Shown: positions 33,829-42,464, counted from the stretch's first letter. The stretch is 59,997 nucleotides of DNA from [Mycobacterium] manitobense (GCF_025821665.1 NZ_JACKSJ010000266.1:1-59997), one strand, 5' to 3'. Notes: generated from the sequence alone by a model not told the origin. Numbers and translations: made by a program.

Positions 33829-34818
33829 ATGACTCAGATCGATATGGTGCCGGTCAAACCGACCACCGCGATCGTCGGCGAGGCCGACACCGACCTGTCG
33901 AAGGGCCGCAACCGGTCGGCGTGGTTCCGGCTGCTGGTCAACGACCGCGTCGCCGCGGTCGCGGCCTGCGTGCTCGGCCTGGTGTTCCTCACCGCCGCGT
34001 TCGGGCCGATGCTCGTCGGCGACCTCGCCACCGACATCGACCTGGACAACTCAAACCAGGCGCCGTTCACCCTGTCCCACGGCTGGGCGAACATCCTCGG
34101 CACCGACCCGCTGGGCCGCAGCATGCTGGCCCGCCTCATCGTCGCCAGCCAGACCACGCTCTCGGTGGCGATCCCCGCGGTGGTGATCTCGGCGGTGATC
34201 GGCTCGGCCGTCGGCATGTGGGCCGGCTACCACCGCGGCTGGCGGGAGACCATCGCCATGCGCGTCGCCGACGTCATCATGAGCTTCCCGTCGCTGCTGC
34301 TCGCCGTCGTGGTGCTCTACGTGTTCTCACCGAGCGCCGCGAACATCGTGCTGGTGCTGGCGATCACCCGCATCCCCGTCTACCTGCGCACCGCCCGCGC
34401 AGAGTCGGCCGAGCTGCAGAGCCGGCTCTTCGTCGACGCCGCAAGGACATTCGGTGCCAGCGCGCACTCCATCATCTGGCGCCACGTGCTGCCGATCGTG
34501 CTGCCGACGCTGCTGACGGTCGCGACGCTCGACTTCTGCTACGTGATGCTCGCCGAGAGCTCGCTGAGCTTCCTGGGCATCGGCATCCAGCCGCCCGACA
34601 TCAGCTGGGGCCTGATGGTGTCGCAGGGCCGCACCTACCTGCACACCGCGTGGTGGCTGTCGTTCTTCCCCGGCCTCGCCATCGTCATCACCACGGTGTC
34701 GGCCACCATCCTTGCCGCCTGGGCGCGCATCGCCACCGATCCCGCCCAGCGGTGGCGGCTCACCGTCCCGCAGAAGAAACTGTCCGGCTTCACCAAGCGT
34801 GCAAAGGCACTCTCATGA
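33829..34818 (+). CDS. ABC transporter permease, DppC type
   Basis: 329 residues. A cytoplasmic N-terminal extension of about 40 residues is followed by six hydrophobic segments. LGTDPLGRSMLARLI after the first segment and the EAA loop LFVDAARTFGASAHSIIWRH are standard for OppC/DppC proteins. It is the second half of the channel. It begins 10 bases after the first permease and its stop overlaps the first ATPase start as ATGA. Confidence 0.9.
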   Translation: MTQIDMVPVKPTTAIVGEADTDLSKGRNRSAWFRLLVNDRVAAVAACVLGLVFLTAAFGPMLVGDLATDIDLDNSNQAPFTLSHGWANILGTDPLGRSMLARLIVASQTTLSVAIPAVVISAVIGSAVGMWAGYHRGWRETIAMRVADVIMSFPSLLLAVVVLYVFSPSAANIVLVLAITRIPVYLRTARAESAELQSRLFVDAARTFGASAHSIIWRHVLPIVLPTLLTVATLDFCYVMLAESSLSFLGIGIQPPDISWGLMVSQGRTYLHTAWWLSFFPGLAIVITTVSATILAAWARIATDPAQRWRLTVPQKKLSGFTKRAKALS

Positions 34819-35858
34819 CCGCTGTCGCAGACCATCCGCCGCTCGACAAGGTCGACGCCGACCCGGCGCTCGAGGTCGACGGCCTCACCGTCGACATCCG
34901 CACCATCACCGGCACGGTCCGCGCCGTCGACGACGTGACGTTCTCCGCCCACCGCGGCGAGACGCTGGCGCTGCTGGGTGAATCCGGATGCGGCAAGTCG
35001 ATGACCGCCACCGCGCTCGTCGGCCTGCTCGAACCCGTCGCCGAGGTGGTGGCCGGCTCCGCCCGTCTCGGCGACGACGACCTGCTGGCCGTCGACCGAA
35101 AGACGCGGCGCAGGCTGGCGGGCACGGAGCTGGCGATCGTCTTCCAGGACGCACTGACCGCGCTGAACCCCCTCTACACCGTGGGCACCCAGCTGTCGGA
35201 ACCGTTCCGCATCCACGAGGGCATGAGCGCCAAGGACGCCAGGCGCAAGGCGGTGGAGCTGATGGCGCGGGTCGGCATCCCGCAGCCGGAGTCGCGGCTG
35301 AACTCCTACCCGCACCAGTTCTCCGGCGGCATGCGCCAGCGGCTGCTGATCGCGATGGCCGTGGCGCTCAACCCGACCGTGCTGATCGCCGACGAACCCA
35401 CCACCGCCCTGGACGTCACCGTGCAGGCGCAGATCATGGCGCTGCTGCGTGATTTGCGCGCCGAATTCCACATGGCGGTCGTCCTGATCACCCACGACCT
35501 CGCGCTGGTGGCCGAGGAGGCCGACCGGGTGGCGGTGATGTACGCCGGCAACATCGTCGAGACCGGGCCCGTCGCCGAGGTGTTCGCCGACCCGCGGCAC
35601 CCCTACACCAAGGGGCTGCTCGACTCGGTGCCCGTGAACGCGGTCCGCGGCGAGGCGCTCAAGTCGATCGGCGGGTCGCCCCCGGACCTGCACTCCATCC
35701 CCGAGGGCTGCGTGTACCAGGCGCGCTGCCCGATCGCCCGCGACGTCTGCACCACCACCCGCCCGGCACTCGAAGCCCCCGCCGTCCCTGGAGCGCTTGC
35801 CGGCACCGCCGGCCGCAAGGTGGCCTGCCACTTCCCGGAGGAGGTCCGAAATGCCTGA
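34815..35858 (+). CDS. ABC transporter ATPase, DppD type
   Basis: 347 residues. Walker A GESGCGKSM, signature FSGGMRQRL, Walker B VLIADEPTTALD and switch His in VLITHDLAL. The C-terminal oligopeptide-transporter extension is present, with HPYTKGLLDSVP and the Cys cluster CVYQARCPIARDVC, which in this family resembles an iron-sulfur ligand set. It powers import with the next gene. The start overlaps the permease stop by 4 bases. Confidence 0.92.
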   Translation: MTAVADHPPLDKVDADPALEVDGLTVDIRTITGTVRAVDDVTFSAHRGETLALLGESGCGKSMTATALVGLLEPVAEVVAGSARLGDDDLLAVDRKTRRRLAGTELAIVFQDALTALNPLYTVGTQLSEPFRIHEGMSAKDARRKAVELMARVGIPQPESRLNSYPHQFSGGMRQRLLIAMAVALNPTVLIADEPTTALDVTVQAQIMALLRDLRAEFHMAVVLITHDLALVAEEADRVAVMYAGNIVETGPVAEVFADPRHPYTKGLLDSVPVNAVRGEALKSIGGSPPDLHSIPEGCVYQARCPIARDVCTTTRPALEAPAVPGALAGTAGRKVACHFPEEVRNA

Positions 35859-36870
35859 CACCGCAATGGACGGCCAGCTGCTGACCGTCCGCGATCTGCG
35901 CAAGTCCTTCCGCGTGCCCGGCGGCGGCAAGAACCGGCTGACCGCGCTGGACGGGATCGACCTCGACCTCGCTCGAGGTGAGACGCTCGGCCTGGTCGGC
36001 GAATCCGGTTGCGGCAAATCGACACTCGCGCGCACCCTGATGATGCTCGAGCGACCCGACTCGGGCACCGTGACGTTCGACGGCGTCGACCCGTTCGGGC
36101 TGCGCGGCAAAGACCTGCTGAACTTCCGCCGCCGCGTGCAGATGGTGTTCCAGGATCCCTACGCGTCGCTGAATTCCCGCATGTCGGCGGGCGACATCAT
36201 CGCCGAGCCGTGGCGCACCCACAAGTCGCTGCACCCGAACCGCAAGGACCGCGACATGCGGGTGCGCGGCCTGCTCGACCTCGTCGGGCTGGGCGCCAAG
36301 GCCGCGGGCAAGTTCCCGCAGGAGTTCTCCGGCGGGCAGCGCCAGCGCATCGGCATCGCCAGGGCGCTCGCACTCGACCCGGACGTGATCATCTGCGACG
36401 AACCGGTGTCCGCGCTCGACCTGTCGGTGCAGGCGCAGGTGCTCAACCTGCTCAACGATCTGCAGGATCAGCTCGGCATCTCCTACGTGTTCATCAGCCA
36501 CGACCTGTCGGTGGTGCGGCATGTGGCGGACCGGGTCGCGGTGATGTACCTCGGCCGCATCGTCGAGAACGGGCCCACCGAGGCGGTTTTCGAGCGGCCC
36601 AGCCATCCGTATACCGCCGCGCTGATGTCCGCGGCGCCGAAGCTCGACGCCGCCCAGCGCGGCGAGCGGATCCTGCTCAGCGGTGAGGTGCCCTCGCCAC
36701 TGAACCCGCCGTCGGGCTGCCGTTTCCGCACCAGGTGCTGGCGGGCCACCGACATCTGCGCCGAGCAGACGCCGCCGGTCGCCGCCGACCCGCGGGCCGA
36801 CGGCCACACCGCGCTGTGCCACCACCCGCTGCAGTCCGAACAGAGCGGGTTGGCGACGATGTCGGCGTGA
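35851..36870 (+). CDS. ABC transporter ATPase, DppF type
   Basis: 339 residues. Walker A GESGCGKSTLAR, Q-loop VFQDPYASLNSRM, signature FSGGQRQRIGIA, Walker B VIICDEPVSALD and switch His in VFISHDLSV. The C-terminal HPYTAALMSAAP and Cys cluster CRFRTRCWRATDIC match DppF/OppF. Its ATG overlaps the previous gene by 8 bases, with GGAGGAGGTCC in front. With DppD it forms the ATPase heterodimer. Confidence 0.92.
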   Translation: MPDTAMDGQLLTVRDLRKSFRVPGGGKNRLTALDGIDLDLARGETLGLVGESGCGKSTLARTLMMLERPDSGTVTFDGVDPFGLRGKDLLNFRRRVQMVFQDPYASLNSRMSAGDIIAEPWRTHKSLHPNRKDRDMRVRGLLDLVGLGAKAAGKFPQEFSGGQRQRIGIARALALDPDVIICDEPVSALDLSVQAQVLNLLNDLQDQLGISYVFISHDLSVVRHVADRVAVMYLGRIVENGPTEAVFERPSHPYTAALMSAAPKLDAAQRGERILLSGEVPSPLNPPSGCRFRTRCWRATDICAEQTPPVAADPRADGHTALCHHPLQSEQSGLATMSA

Positions 36871-37586
36871 GTGTCGCCGCGTACTGCGTGATCGCCGCCG
36901 CGATCCTGTTGGCCTCGTGCATGCAGGGGTCGATCGGCTTCGGCATGGGGATGCTGGCCGCGCCGTTCGTGGCGCTCGTCGATCCGAGCCTCATCCCCGG
37001 GACGCTGATCATGCTGGCCACCCTCGTCACCATCCTGGTGGTGGCGCGTGAGCACCAGCAGATCGATCTGCAGGGCACCGGCTGGGCGCTGGCCGGCCGG
37101 GTCCCGGGGACGGTCGCCGGGGCGCTGCTGCTGGTGATGTTGCCGGACAAGGCGCTTGCACTGGTGCTCGCGGGCGTGGTCCTCGGCGGTGTGCTGTTGA
37201 CCAGTGTCGGATGGGCGCCGGTGCCGCACCGGCGCAACCTGGTGCTCGCCGGAGCGGCGTCCGGTGTGCTCGGCACCGCCACCGCCATCGGCGGCCCTCC
37301 GATGGCCCTGGTCTGGCAGAAGGTGACCGGCGCCAGGCTGCGCGGCACGATGAGCGGCTTCTTCCTGGTCGGCTCGGTGCTCTCCCTCGTGGTGCTCGCC
37401 ATCGGCGGGGAGATCGACCGGCATTCGGTGGTGTCCTTCCTGCTGCTGAGCCCCGCGGTGGTGATCGGATACCTGCTGTCCCGGCTGATGAACCGGGTGC
37501 TCGACCGGCAGCGGCAGCGCTGGCTGGCGATCTCCGTCTCCGCGGTGGGCGCCGTCGTGCTGATCGTCCGTCAGATCACGGGATGA
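36867..37586 (+). CDS. TauE/SafE-family permease
   Basis: 239 residues with about eight hydrophobic segments. The repeated family motif is seen as QGSIGFGMGMLAAPFVAL near the N-terminus and GTATAIGGPPMALVWQ in the middle. Members export or import small organic anions such as sulfite or sulfoacetate. It starts with GTG 36867 overlapping the ATPase stop as GTGA, so it is part of the transporter operon. It may carry an organic acid related to the same pathway. The substrate is unknown. Confidence 0.85.
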   Translation: MSVAAYCVIAAAILLASCMQGSIGFGMGMLAAPFVALVDPSLIPGTLIMLATLVTILVVAREHQQIDLQGTGWALAGRVPGTVAGALLLVMLPDKALALVLAGVVLGGVLLTSVGWAPVPHRRNLVLAGAASGVLGTATAIGGPPMALVWQKVTGARLRGTMSGFFLVGSVLSLVVLAIGGEIDRHSVVSFLLLSPAVVIGYLLSRLMNRVLDRQRQRWLAISVSAVGAVVLIVRQITG

Positions 37587-37597
37587 AGGAGGGCGTC

Positions 37598-38404
37598 ATG
37601 GGCGAGCCTGCCGAGCCGGCGGCCGACCGCAGGGTGAAGTCCGCGGTGCGCACCGTCGAACTGCTCGAATACCTGGCCGCCCGCCCGGACCGGCCGGCCC
37701 GCATCCGCGACATCTGCGGAGCGCTGGACATGCCGCGCAGCAGCGCCCACGCCCTGCTGCGCACGCTGGTGGCGCAGGGCTGGGTGCGGTCGGACCCGAC
37801 CGGCAGCCAGTACGGCATCGGCGTCCGCGCGCTGCTCGTCGGCACCAGCTACCTCGACGCCGACCCCTACCTGCCCGTGATCGCGCCGTTCCTCGACGAC
37901 CTGCGCAGCGACCTCGACGAGACGTTCCACATCGGCAGGCTCGACGGCGGTGACGTCGTGTACCTGGCGACCCGCGAATCCCGCCAGTACGTACGGACGT
38001 CGAACAAGGTCGGCAGGAGGCTGCCGGCCTACACGTGTGCGCTCGGCAAGGCGCTGCTGGCCGAGCGGTTCGGCGCCGAGCGCGACGCCCACATCCCGGT
38101 GTCGCTGTCGCCGCTGACTCCGCACACCATCACCGACCGGGCCGTGCTCGACGCGTCGCTGGAGGAGGCGCGGGTGCGCGGCTACGCCACCGAGTACGAG
38201 GAGAACACCCCGGGGGTTCGGTGTTTCGCGGTGCCGCTGCGCTACGTCACGCCCGCGCAGGACGCCATCAGCGCGTCGGTCCCGCTGGAGCGTCTCACCG
38301 GCGAGCGGGAACGCGAGATCGTCGACGCGCTGCGGATGGTCTGCGACAAGGTGTCCCGGGTGGTCCGGCCGCTGGTCAACGGCGATCGATGGTTCGCAGG
38401 ATGA
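37598..38404 (+). CDS. IclR-family transcriptional regulator
   Basis: 268 residues. Winged helix at the N-terminus (SAVRTVELLEYLAARPDRPA, then IRDICGALDMPRSSAHALLR) and a GAF-like effector domain with YTCALGKALLAER and EEARVRGYATEYEENTPGV, the usual IclR core. I chose ATG 37598 because AAGGAGGGCGTC stands just before it; an earlier ATG at 37583 overlaps the permease stop. It closes the transporter operon and lies 87 bases before the second glucarate dehydratase, which it may regulate together with the transporter. Confidence 0.9.
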   Translation: MGEPAEPAADRRVKSAVRTVELLEYLAARPDRPARIRDICGALDMPRSSAHALLRTLVAQGWVRSDPTGSQYGIGVRALLVGTSYLDADPYLPVIAPFLDDLRSDLDETFHIGRLDGGDVVYLATRESRQYVRTSNKVGRRLPAYTCALGKALLAERFGAERDAHIPVSLSPLTPHTITDRAVLDASLEEARVRGYATEYEENTPGVRCFAVPLRYVTPAQDAISASVPLERLTGEREREIVDALRMVCDKVSRVVRPLVNGDRWFAG

Positions 38405-38415
38405 GCGTCAATACT

Positions 38416-38436
38416 GATTCGATGCCGGTATTGGTC
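38416..38436. promoter_or_regulatory. Operator candidate of the aldarate genes, site 2
   Basis: GATTCGATGCCGGTAT (38416-38431) matches the site at 22516-22531 at 15 of 16 positions. The right arm is degenerate (TGGTC in place of GAATC). An overlapping inverted repeat CAATAC/GTATTG (38409-38414, 38428-38433) gives it symmetry. It lies 73 to 53 bases before the predicted transcription start. Confidence 0.6.
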
Positions 38437-38452
38437 CATGCCCCATTGGTGT

Positions 38453-38482
38453 TGGACACGCATAGAACGGCGATTCTAGGGT
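38453..38482 (+). promoter_or_regulatory. Probable promoter of the second glucarate dehydratase
   Basis: TGGACA (38453-38458), an 18-base spacer and TAGGGT (38477-38482) fit a mycobacterial promoter. Transcription would begin at 38489-38492, at or within 3 bases of ATG 38492. Confidence 0.5.
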
Positions 38483-38491
38483 GAGGACATC

Positions 38492-39838
38492 ATGAGCGCG
38501 CAGACCCGTACTCCCGTCGTCAGTGAGATGAAGGTCGTGCCCATCGCCGGACACGACAGCATGCTGCTGAACCTCAGCGGCGCGCACGGGCCGTTCTTCA
38601 CCCGGAACCTCGTGCTGCTCACCGACTCCGACGGCAACACCGGTGTCGGTGAGGTGCCCGGCGGCGAGCAGATCCGCCGCACGCTCGAAGACGCCGCCCC
38701 GCTGGTGGTCGGCTCGGCGCTGGGCGCCTACCACGCGACACTCGCCGCGATCCGGACCCGGTTCGCCGACCGGGACAGCGGCGGCCGCGGCGCGCAGACG
38801 TTCGACCTGCGTGTCACCGTGCACGCGGTCACCGCGGTCGAGTCGGCGCTGCTCGACCTGCTCGGCCAGTACCTCGACGTGCCGGTCGCAGCATTGCTCG
38901 GCGACGGGCAGCAGCGCGACCGGGTGCAGGCGCTCGGCTACCTGTTCTTCGTGGGGGACCGCACCCGCACCGACCTCGCCTACCGGTCTTCCGCCGACGA
39001 GGACGCCGGCGCCGACGAGTGGCTGCGCATCCGCCACGACGAGGCGCTGACGCCCGAGGCGGTGGTCCGTCTGGCCGAGGCCGCCCGCGAGCGCTACGGC
39101 TTCCGCGACTTCAAGCTCAAGGGCGGCGTGCTGCCCGCACCGGACGAGGCCAAGGCCGTGATCGCCCTCGCCGACCGGTTCCCCGACGCGCGAATCACCC
39201 TCGACCCCAACGGCGGCTGGCTGCTCGCCGACGCCATCCGCACCTGCCGCGAACTGACCGACGTGCTGGCCTACGCCGAGGACCCCGTCGGAGCCGAGGG
39301 CACGTTCTCCGGCCGCGAGGTGATGGCGGAGTTCAAACGCGCCACCGGTCTGCCCACCGCCACCAACATGATCGCGACCGACTGGCGCGAGATGGGGCAT
39401 GCGATCCGCACCGGCGCCGTGGACATCCCGCTGGCCGACCCGCACTTCTGGACCATGAACGGCTCGGTGCGCGTCGCGCAGCTGTGCGACGCCTGGGGCC
39501 TGACGTGGGGGTCGCACTCCAACAACCACTTCGACGTGTCGCTGGCGATGTTCACCCACGTCGCTGCCGCCGCGCCCGGCGAGATCACCGCGATCGACAC
39601 GCACTGGATCTGGCAGGACGGCCAGCGGATCACCAAGGCGCCGTTCACGATCGCCGACGGCTACCTCACCGTGCCGGACCGCCCGGGGCTCGGCGTCGAC
39701 ATCGACCACGATGCCGTGGCCGCCGCCCACGAGCTGTACCGCAGCGAAGGCCTCGGCGCCCGCGACGACGCGGCGGCCATGCAGTTCCTCGTCCCGGGCT
39801 GGACCTTCGACAGCAAGCGCCCGGCGCTCGACCGATGA
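38492..39838 (+). CDS. gudD: Glucarate dehydratase, classical type (second copy)
   Basis: 448 residues, the length of the E. coli enzyme. Family marks: LGYLFFVGDRTRTDL and SADEDAGADEWLRIRHDEAL, the KxK motif DFKLKGGVLP, metal ligands in ITLDPNGGW and AYAEDPVG, ATNMIATDW, then DPHFWTMNGS and GSHSNNHFDVSLAMF with the catalytic His, and AIDTHWIWQDG. It dehydrates D-glucarate and probably L-idarate to 5-dehydro-4-deoxyglucarate, feeding kdgD and the aldehyde dehydrogenase 13 kb upstream. It has its own predicted promoter and operator. Confidence 0.93.
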   Translation: MSAQTRTPVVSEMKVVPIAGHDSMLLNLSGAHGPFFTRNLVLLTDSDGNTGVGEVPGGEQIRRTLEDAAPLVVGSALGAYHATLAAIRTRFADRDSGGRGAQTFDLRVTVHAVTAVESALLDLLGQYLDVPVAALLGDGQQRDRVQALGYLFFVGDRTRTDLAYRSSADEDAGADEWLRIRHDEALTPEAVVRLAEAARERYGFRDFKLKGGVLPAPDEAKAVIALADRFPDARITLDPNGGWLLADAIRTCRELTDVLAYAEDPVGAEGTFSGREVMAEFKRATGLPTATNMIATDWREMGHAIRTGAVDIPLADPHFWTMNGSVRVAQLCDAWGLTWGSHSNNHFDVSLAMFTHVAAAAPGEITAIDTHWIWQDGQRITKAPFTIADGYLTVPDRPGLGVDIDHDAVAAAHELYRSEGLGARDDAAAMQFLVPGWTFDSKRPALDR

Positions 39839-39845
39839 CGCGCGG

Positions 39846-40811
39846 ATGAAGGTCGTCGTCGGCGACACCAACCTCGCCCCGCACCGCGACCGGTTCGAAG
39901 CCGCACTGCCCGACGGTGTCAGCGTGTGCTGGCCCGACGGTGCGGTCGCCGACGAGCTGGGCGATGCCGACGTCTTCGTCGGCGGCCGGTTCGGCGCGCA
40001 GCTGGCCGCCGCCGCCCCGAAACTGCGGCTGGTGCACGCCGCGGGGGCGGGCACCGACAAGATCGACTTCGACGCGCTGTCGCCGGATACGCTGGTGGCC
40101 AACACCTTCCATCACGAGCAGTCGATGGCCGAGTTCGTCGTCGCCGCATCGGTGATGCTGCGGCGGCACTTTCTCGAGCAGGACCGGGCGCTGCGCACCG
40201 GCCGGTGGGCGACCTCGGTGTACGACCGCTCGATCGCCCAGCCCGCCTCGCTGCGGGGCGCCCGGATCGGCTTCGTCGGCTTCGGCCACATCGGCCGCCG
40301 CAGCTGGGAGCTGTTCCGTGCGTTCGGCGCCGACGGTGCCGCCGTCACCGGCCGCGGCAATCTCGACGCGGCCGCCGAGGGACTGCGGTGGGCGGCGGGG
40401 ACCGGCCGGCTCACCGACCTGATGGCCGAGTCCGACGTCGTCGTGGTCTCGGCCCCGCTGACCGAACAGACCGTGGGCATGATCGGCGTGGCCGAACTCG
40501 CCGCAATAGGGCCGCACGGGGTGCTCATCAACGTCGGGCGCGGGCCGCTCGTCGTCGAACGCGATCTGTACGAGGCGCTTTCGTCTCAGGCCATCGCCGC
40601 CGCCGCCGTCGACGTCTGGTACCGGTATCCCGATGCCACGGGTTACGGCGCTCCCAGCGCGCTGCCGTTCGCCGACCTGCCGAACGTGCTGATGACGCCG
40701 CACTCCTCGGGCGTCACCCGTGACACCTTCATCGGCCGGGCCGACGACATCGCCGCCAACATCGGCAGGCTGCACCGCGGCGAGCCGCTGCACAACCTCG
40801 TCGCCCGCTGA
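39846..40811 (+). CDS. NAD-dependent 2-hydroxyacid dehydrogenase-like protein
   Basis: 321 residues. NAD motif GFVGFGHIGRRSW; catalytic Arg in NVGRGPLVVE and His in MTPHSSGVT. The usual Glu of the Glu-Pro motif is not seen: the place after the beta strand reads VDVWYRYPDATGYG. The chemistry may therefore differ from ordinary D-2-hydroxyacid dehydrogenases. It starts 8 bases after the dehydratase stop, so it is co-transcribed and may act on an aldarate-derived acid. The stop TGA is one base from the convergent allantoicase stop. Confidence 0.8.
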   Translation: MKVVVGDTNLAPHRDRFEAALPDGVSVCWPDGAVADELGDADVFVGGRFGAQLAAAAPKLRLVHAAGAGTDKIDFDALSPDTLVANTFHHEQSMAEFVVAASVMLRRHFLEQDRALRTGRWATSVYDRSIAQPASLRGARIGFVGFGHIGRRSWELFRAFGADGAAVTGRGNLDAAAEGLRWAAGTGRLTDLMAESDVVVVSAPLTEQTVGMIGVAELAAIGPHGVLINVGRGPLVVERDLYEALSSQAIAAAAVDVWYRYPDATGYGAPSALPFADLPNVLMTPHSSGVTRDTFIGRADDIAANIGRLHRGEPLHNLVAR

Positions 40812-40812
40812 G

Positions 40813-41844
40813 TCAGCCGGACAGGCTCCACTTCTCGGCGACCCGCCGCAGGCCCTGCTCGGTGAGGCGGCCGAACAGCCGCAGCCGGGCCATCCCGCCG
40901 TCGGGGAAGATGTCCAGCCGGGCCTGGGTGACCGGCCGGTCGTCGCCGATGACGAAGCGGTGCCGGGTGTCGGGCTGCAACTCGGTGCGCGGCAGCAGTT
41001 CGAACCACTCGCCGTCGGGATCGTCGCGGCCACGCAACGTCGCGGCCCCCGGCGCGTTGCCGAGGAAGTAGGACGTGTCGAGTTCGGCGAAGTCGAGCAC
41101 CCCGTGGCCGCCGAGCTGGACCTCCACCCAGTCGTTGCCTGCGTCGCGGCGGCGCGAGGTCTCCCAGCCGTCGCCCATGTGCCGGGCGGTGCCCGGTAGC
41201 AGCAGGTTGTTCGGCGAGCTGTAGAACATGTTGGAACACGCGGTGATCCGGCCGCCGTTCTCCAGCGCGGCGAGGTCCAGCGGCAACTCCGCGTACTGCG
41301 GGTCGAGCAGTCCCTCGCCGTGCACCCGCAGCCGCGCCACCCCGCCGTCGGGATAAATGGTCAGCCGCACGTGGGTCCACCGCCGGGATGTGGCGACCGG
41401 GAACAGGTTCCGGGTGTCGCCGTCGACGCCGGTGCGTTCCACGATCGTGGTCCAGTGCGTGTTGTCGACGAGCTCGGACACCGACGGATGGCCGTAGACG
41501 AACGCCGCCTCGACCGAGACCTCCGGCGGGTAGTTGCCGGTGAAGCATGCCGTGTCGACCACCACACCGCGCACGATCCCGGGCACCCCGAGCCGCACGA
41601 TCGCCGCGTCGTGCGACTCCGGGCCGGCGTCGCGCCGCCTGCGGGTCTCCCACCCGTCGTAGACCTGCCCCTTGTGGCCGAACGTGGCGGGCCGGTAGGT
41701 CGCCGGGCCCGGGGTGATCAGGTTCTCCTTCTCGGCGAACAGGTCGTCGTTGGCCCACACCACCGCCCCGCCCGCCGAGCGCACGGCCAGATCGGGCAGC
41801 GAGAGGAAGTGCGACTGCGACACGGGGCCGGACGGGGTGCTCAC
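40813..41844 (-). CDS. alc: Allantoicase
   Basis: 343 residues made of two allantoicase repeats. Each has the pattern G-W-E-T-x-R-R-R-D followed by H or W-V (YDGWETRRRRDAGPESHD in the first, DGWETSRRRDAGNDWVEV in the second), plus FTGNYPPEVSVEAAFV and YFLGNAPGAATLRG. The enzyme converts allantoate to ureidoglycolate and urea in purine breakdown. GTG 41844 is the start, with the OHCU decarboxylase-like gene 22 bases upstream on the same strand. Uricase, allantoinase and ureidoglycolate genes are not in the window. Confidence 0.92.
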   Translation of the reverse strand: MSTPSGPVSQSHFLSLPDLAVRSAGGAVVWANDDLFAEKENLITPGPATYRPATFGHKGQVYDGWETRRRRDAGPESHDAAIVRLGVPGIVRGVVVDTACFTGNYPPEVSVEAAFVYGHPSVSELVDNTHWTTIVERTGVDGDTRNLFPVATSRRWTHVRLTIYPDGGVARLRVHGEGLLDPQYAELPLDLAALENGGRITACSNMFYSSPNNLLLPGTARHMGDGWETSRRRDAGNDWVEVQLGGHGVLDFAELDTSYFLGNAPGAATLRGRDDPDGEWFELLPRTELQPDTRHRFVIGDDRPVTQARLDIFPDGGMARLRLFGRLTEQGLRRVAEKWSLSG

Positions 41845-41866
41845 GCACCGAGACTAGGGCAGTGGC

Positions 41867-42397
41867 CTACCAGTTGTGGTAGCCGCCTTCGGGTCCCAGC
41901 ATGCGTTCCAGGCGGCTGCGGTTGATGCGGGCGAGCTCGTTGCGCACCACCTTGCGCTCGGTGTCGACGTCGTTGTGCAGCCGGTCGACCATCGCGGCCA
42001 GCACGTCCGCCGCGCCGAAGCCGTTGACGTACATCACGAAGCCGAAGCCGAACTGCTGCTCGTAGCTGCGCGCGTGCGCGTCCAGCTGCGCCATCACCTC
42101 GGGCCGCTCGTCCCACACCGCGCACTGCTCACACTGTGAACGGGCGCTGCGCGGCCGCCGGCCGACACTCGGATACGCCTGCAGGATCGAGTCGATCGAC
42201 ACCTCGGCCATCGCGAACAGCAGCGCGTCGGCCTGCCGGAACAGTGCGTCGTGGTTGCGATAGGGCCGGTCGCGCGCCAGGTCGGCGGCCAGCGACACGC
42301 TGCCGCAGCACTCGTAGACCGCGTGCACCGCCCGGCGCTGCGGCATCGCGTTGTAGGCGTCGAGTCCGATGCCCTGGTGCATCAGCATGTGCCCCAT
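41867..42397 (-). CDS. OHCU decarboxylase-like protein (ureide pathway)
   Basis: 176 residues of the 2-oxo-4-hydroxy-4-carboxy-5-ureidoimidazoline decarboxylase fold, the enzyme that makes S-allantoin from urate-derived OHCU. Family features: RPYRNHDALFRQAD, a Glu-Gln pair in SQCEQCAVW, YEQQFGFGFVMYVNG and VDRLHNDVDTERKVV. The usual catalytic His-Pro (AHPxxG) is read here as QAYPSVGRRP, so His is replaced by Tyr. The protein is therefore family-related but may not have the standard activity. It precedes allantoicase in one operon, which supports a purine role. ATG 42397 was chosen; later in-frame ATGs exist at 42388 and 42382. Confidence 0.8.
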   Translation of the reverse strand: MGHMLMHQGIGLDAYNAMPQRRAVHAVYECCGSVSLAADLARDRPYRNHDALFRQADALLFAMAEVSIDSILQAYPSVGRRPRSARSQCEQCAVWDERPEVMAQLDAHARSYEQQFGFGFVMYVNGFGAADVLAAMVDRLHNDVDTERKVVRNELARINRSRLERMLGPEGGYHNW

Positions 42398-42464
42398 GGT
42401 CCAGCGGCGATGGGACGGTGGCGTTACGCCGTGTTACGCGCAGGCAAATTCCGCGACGGCGGGA

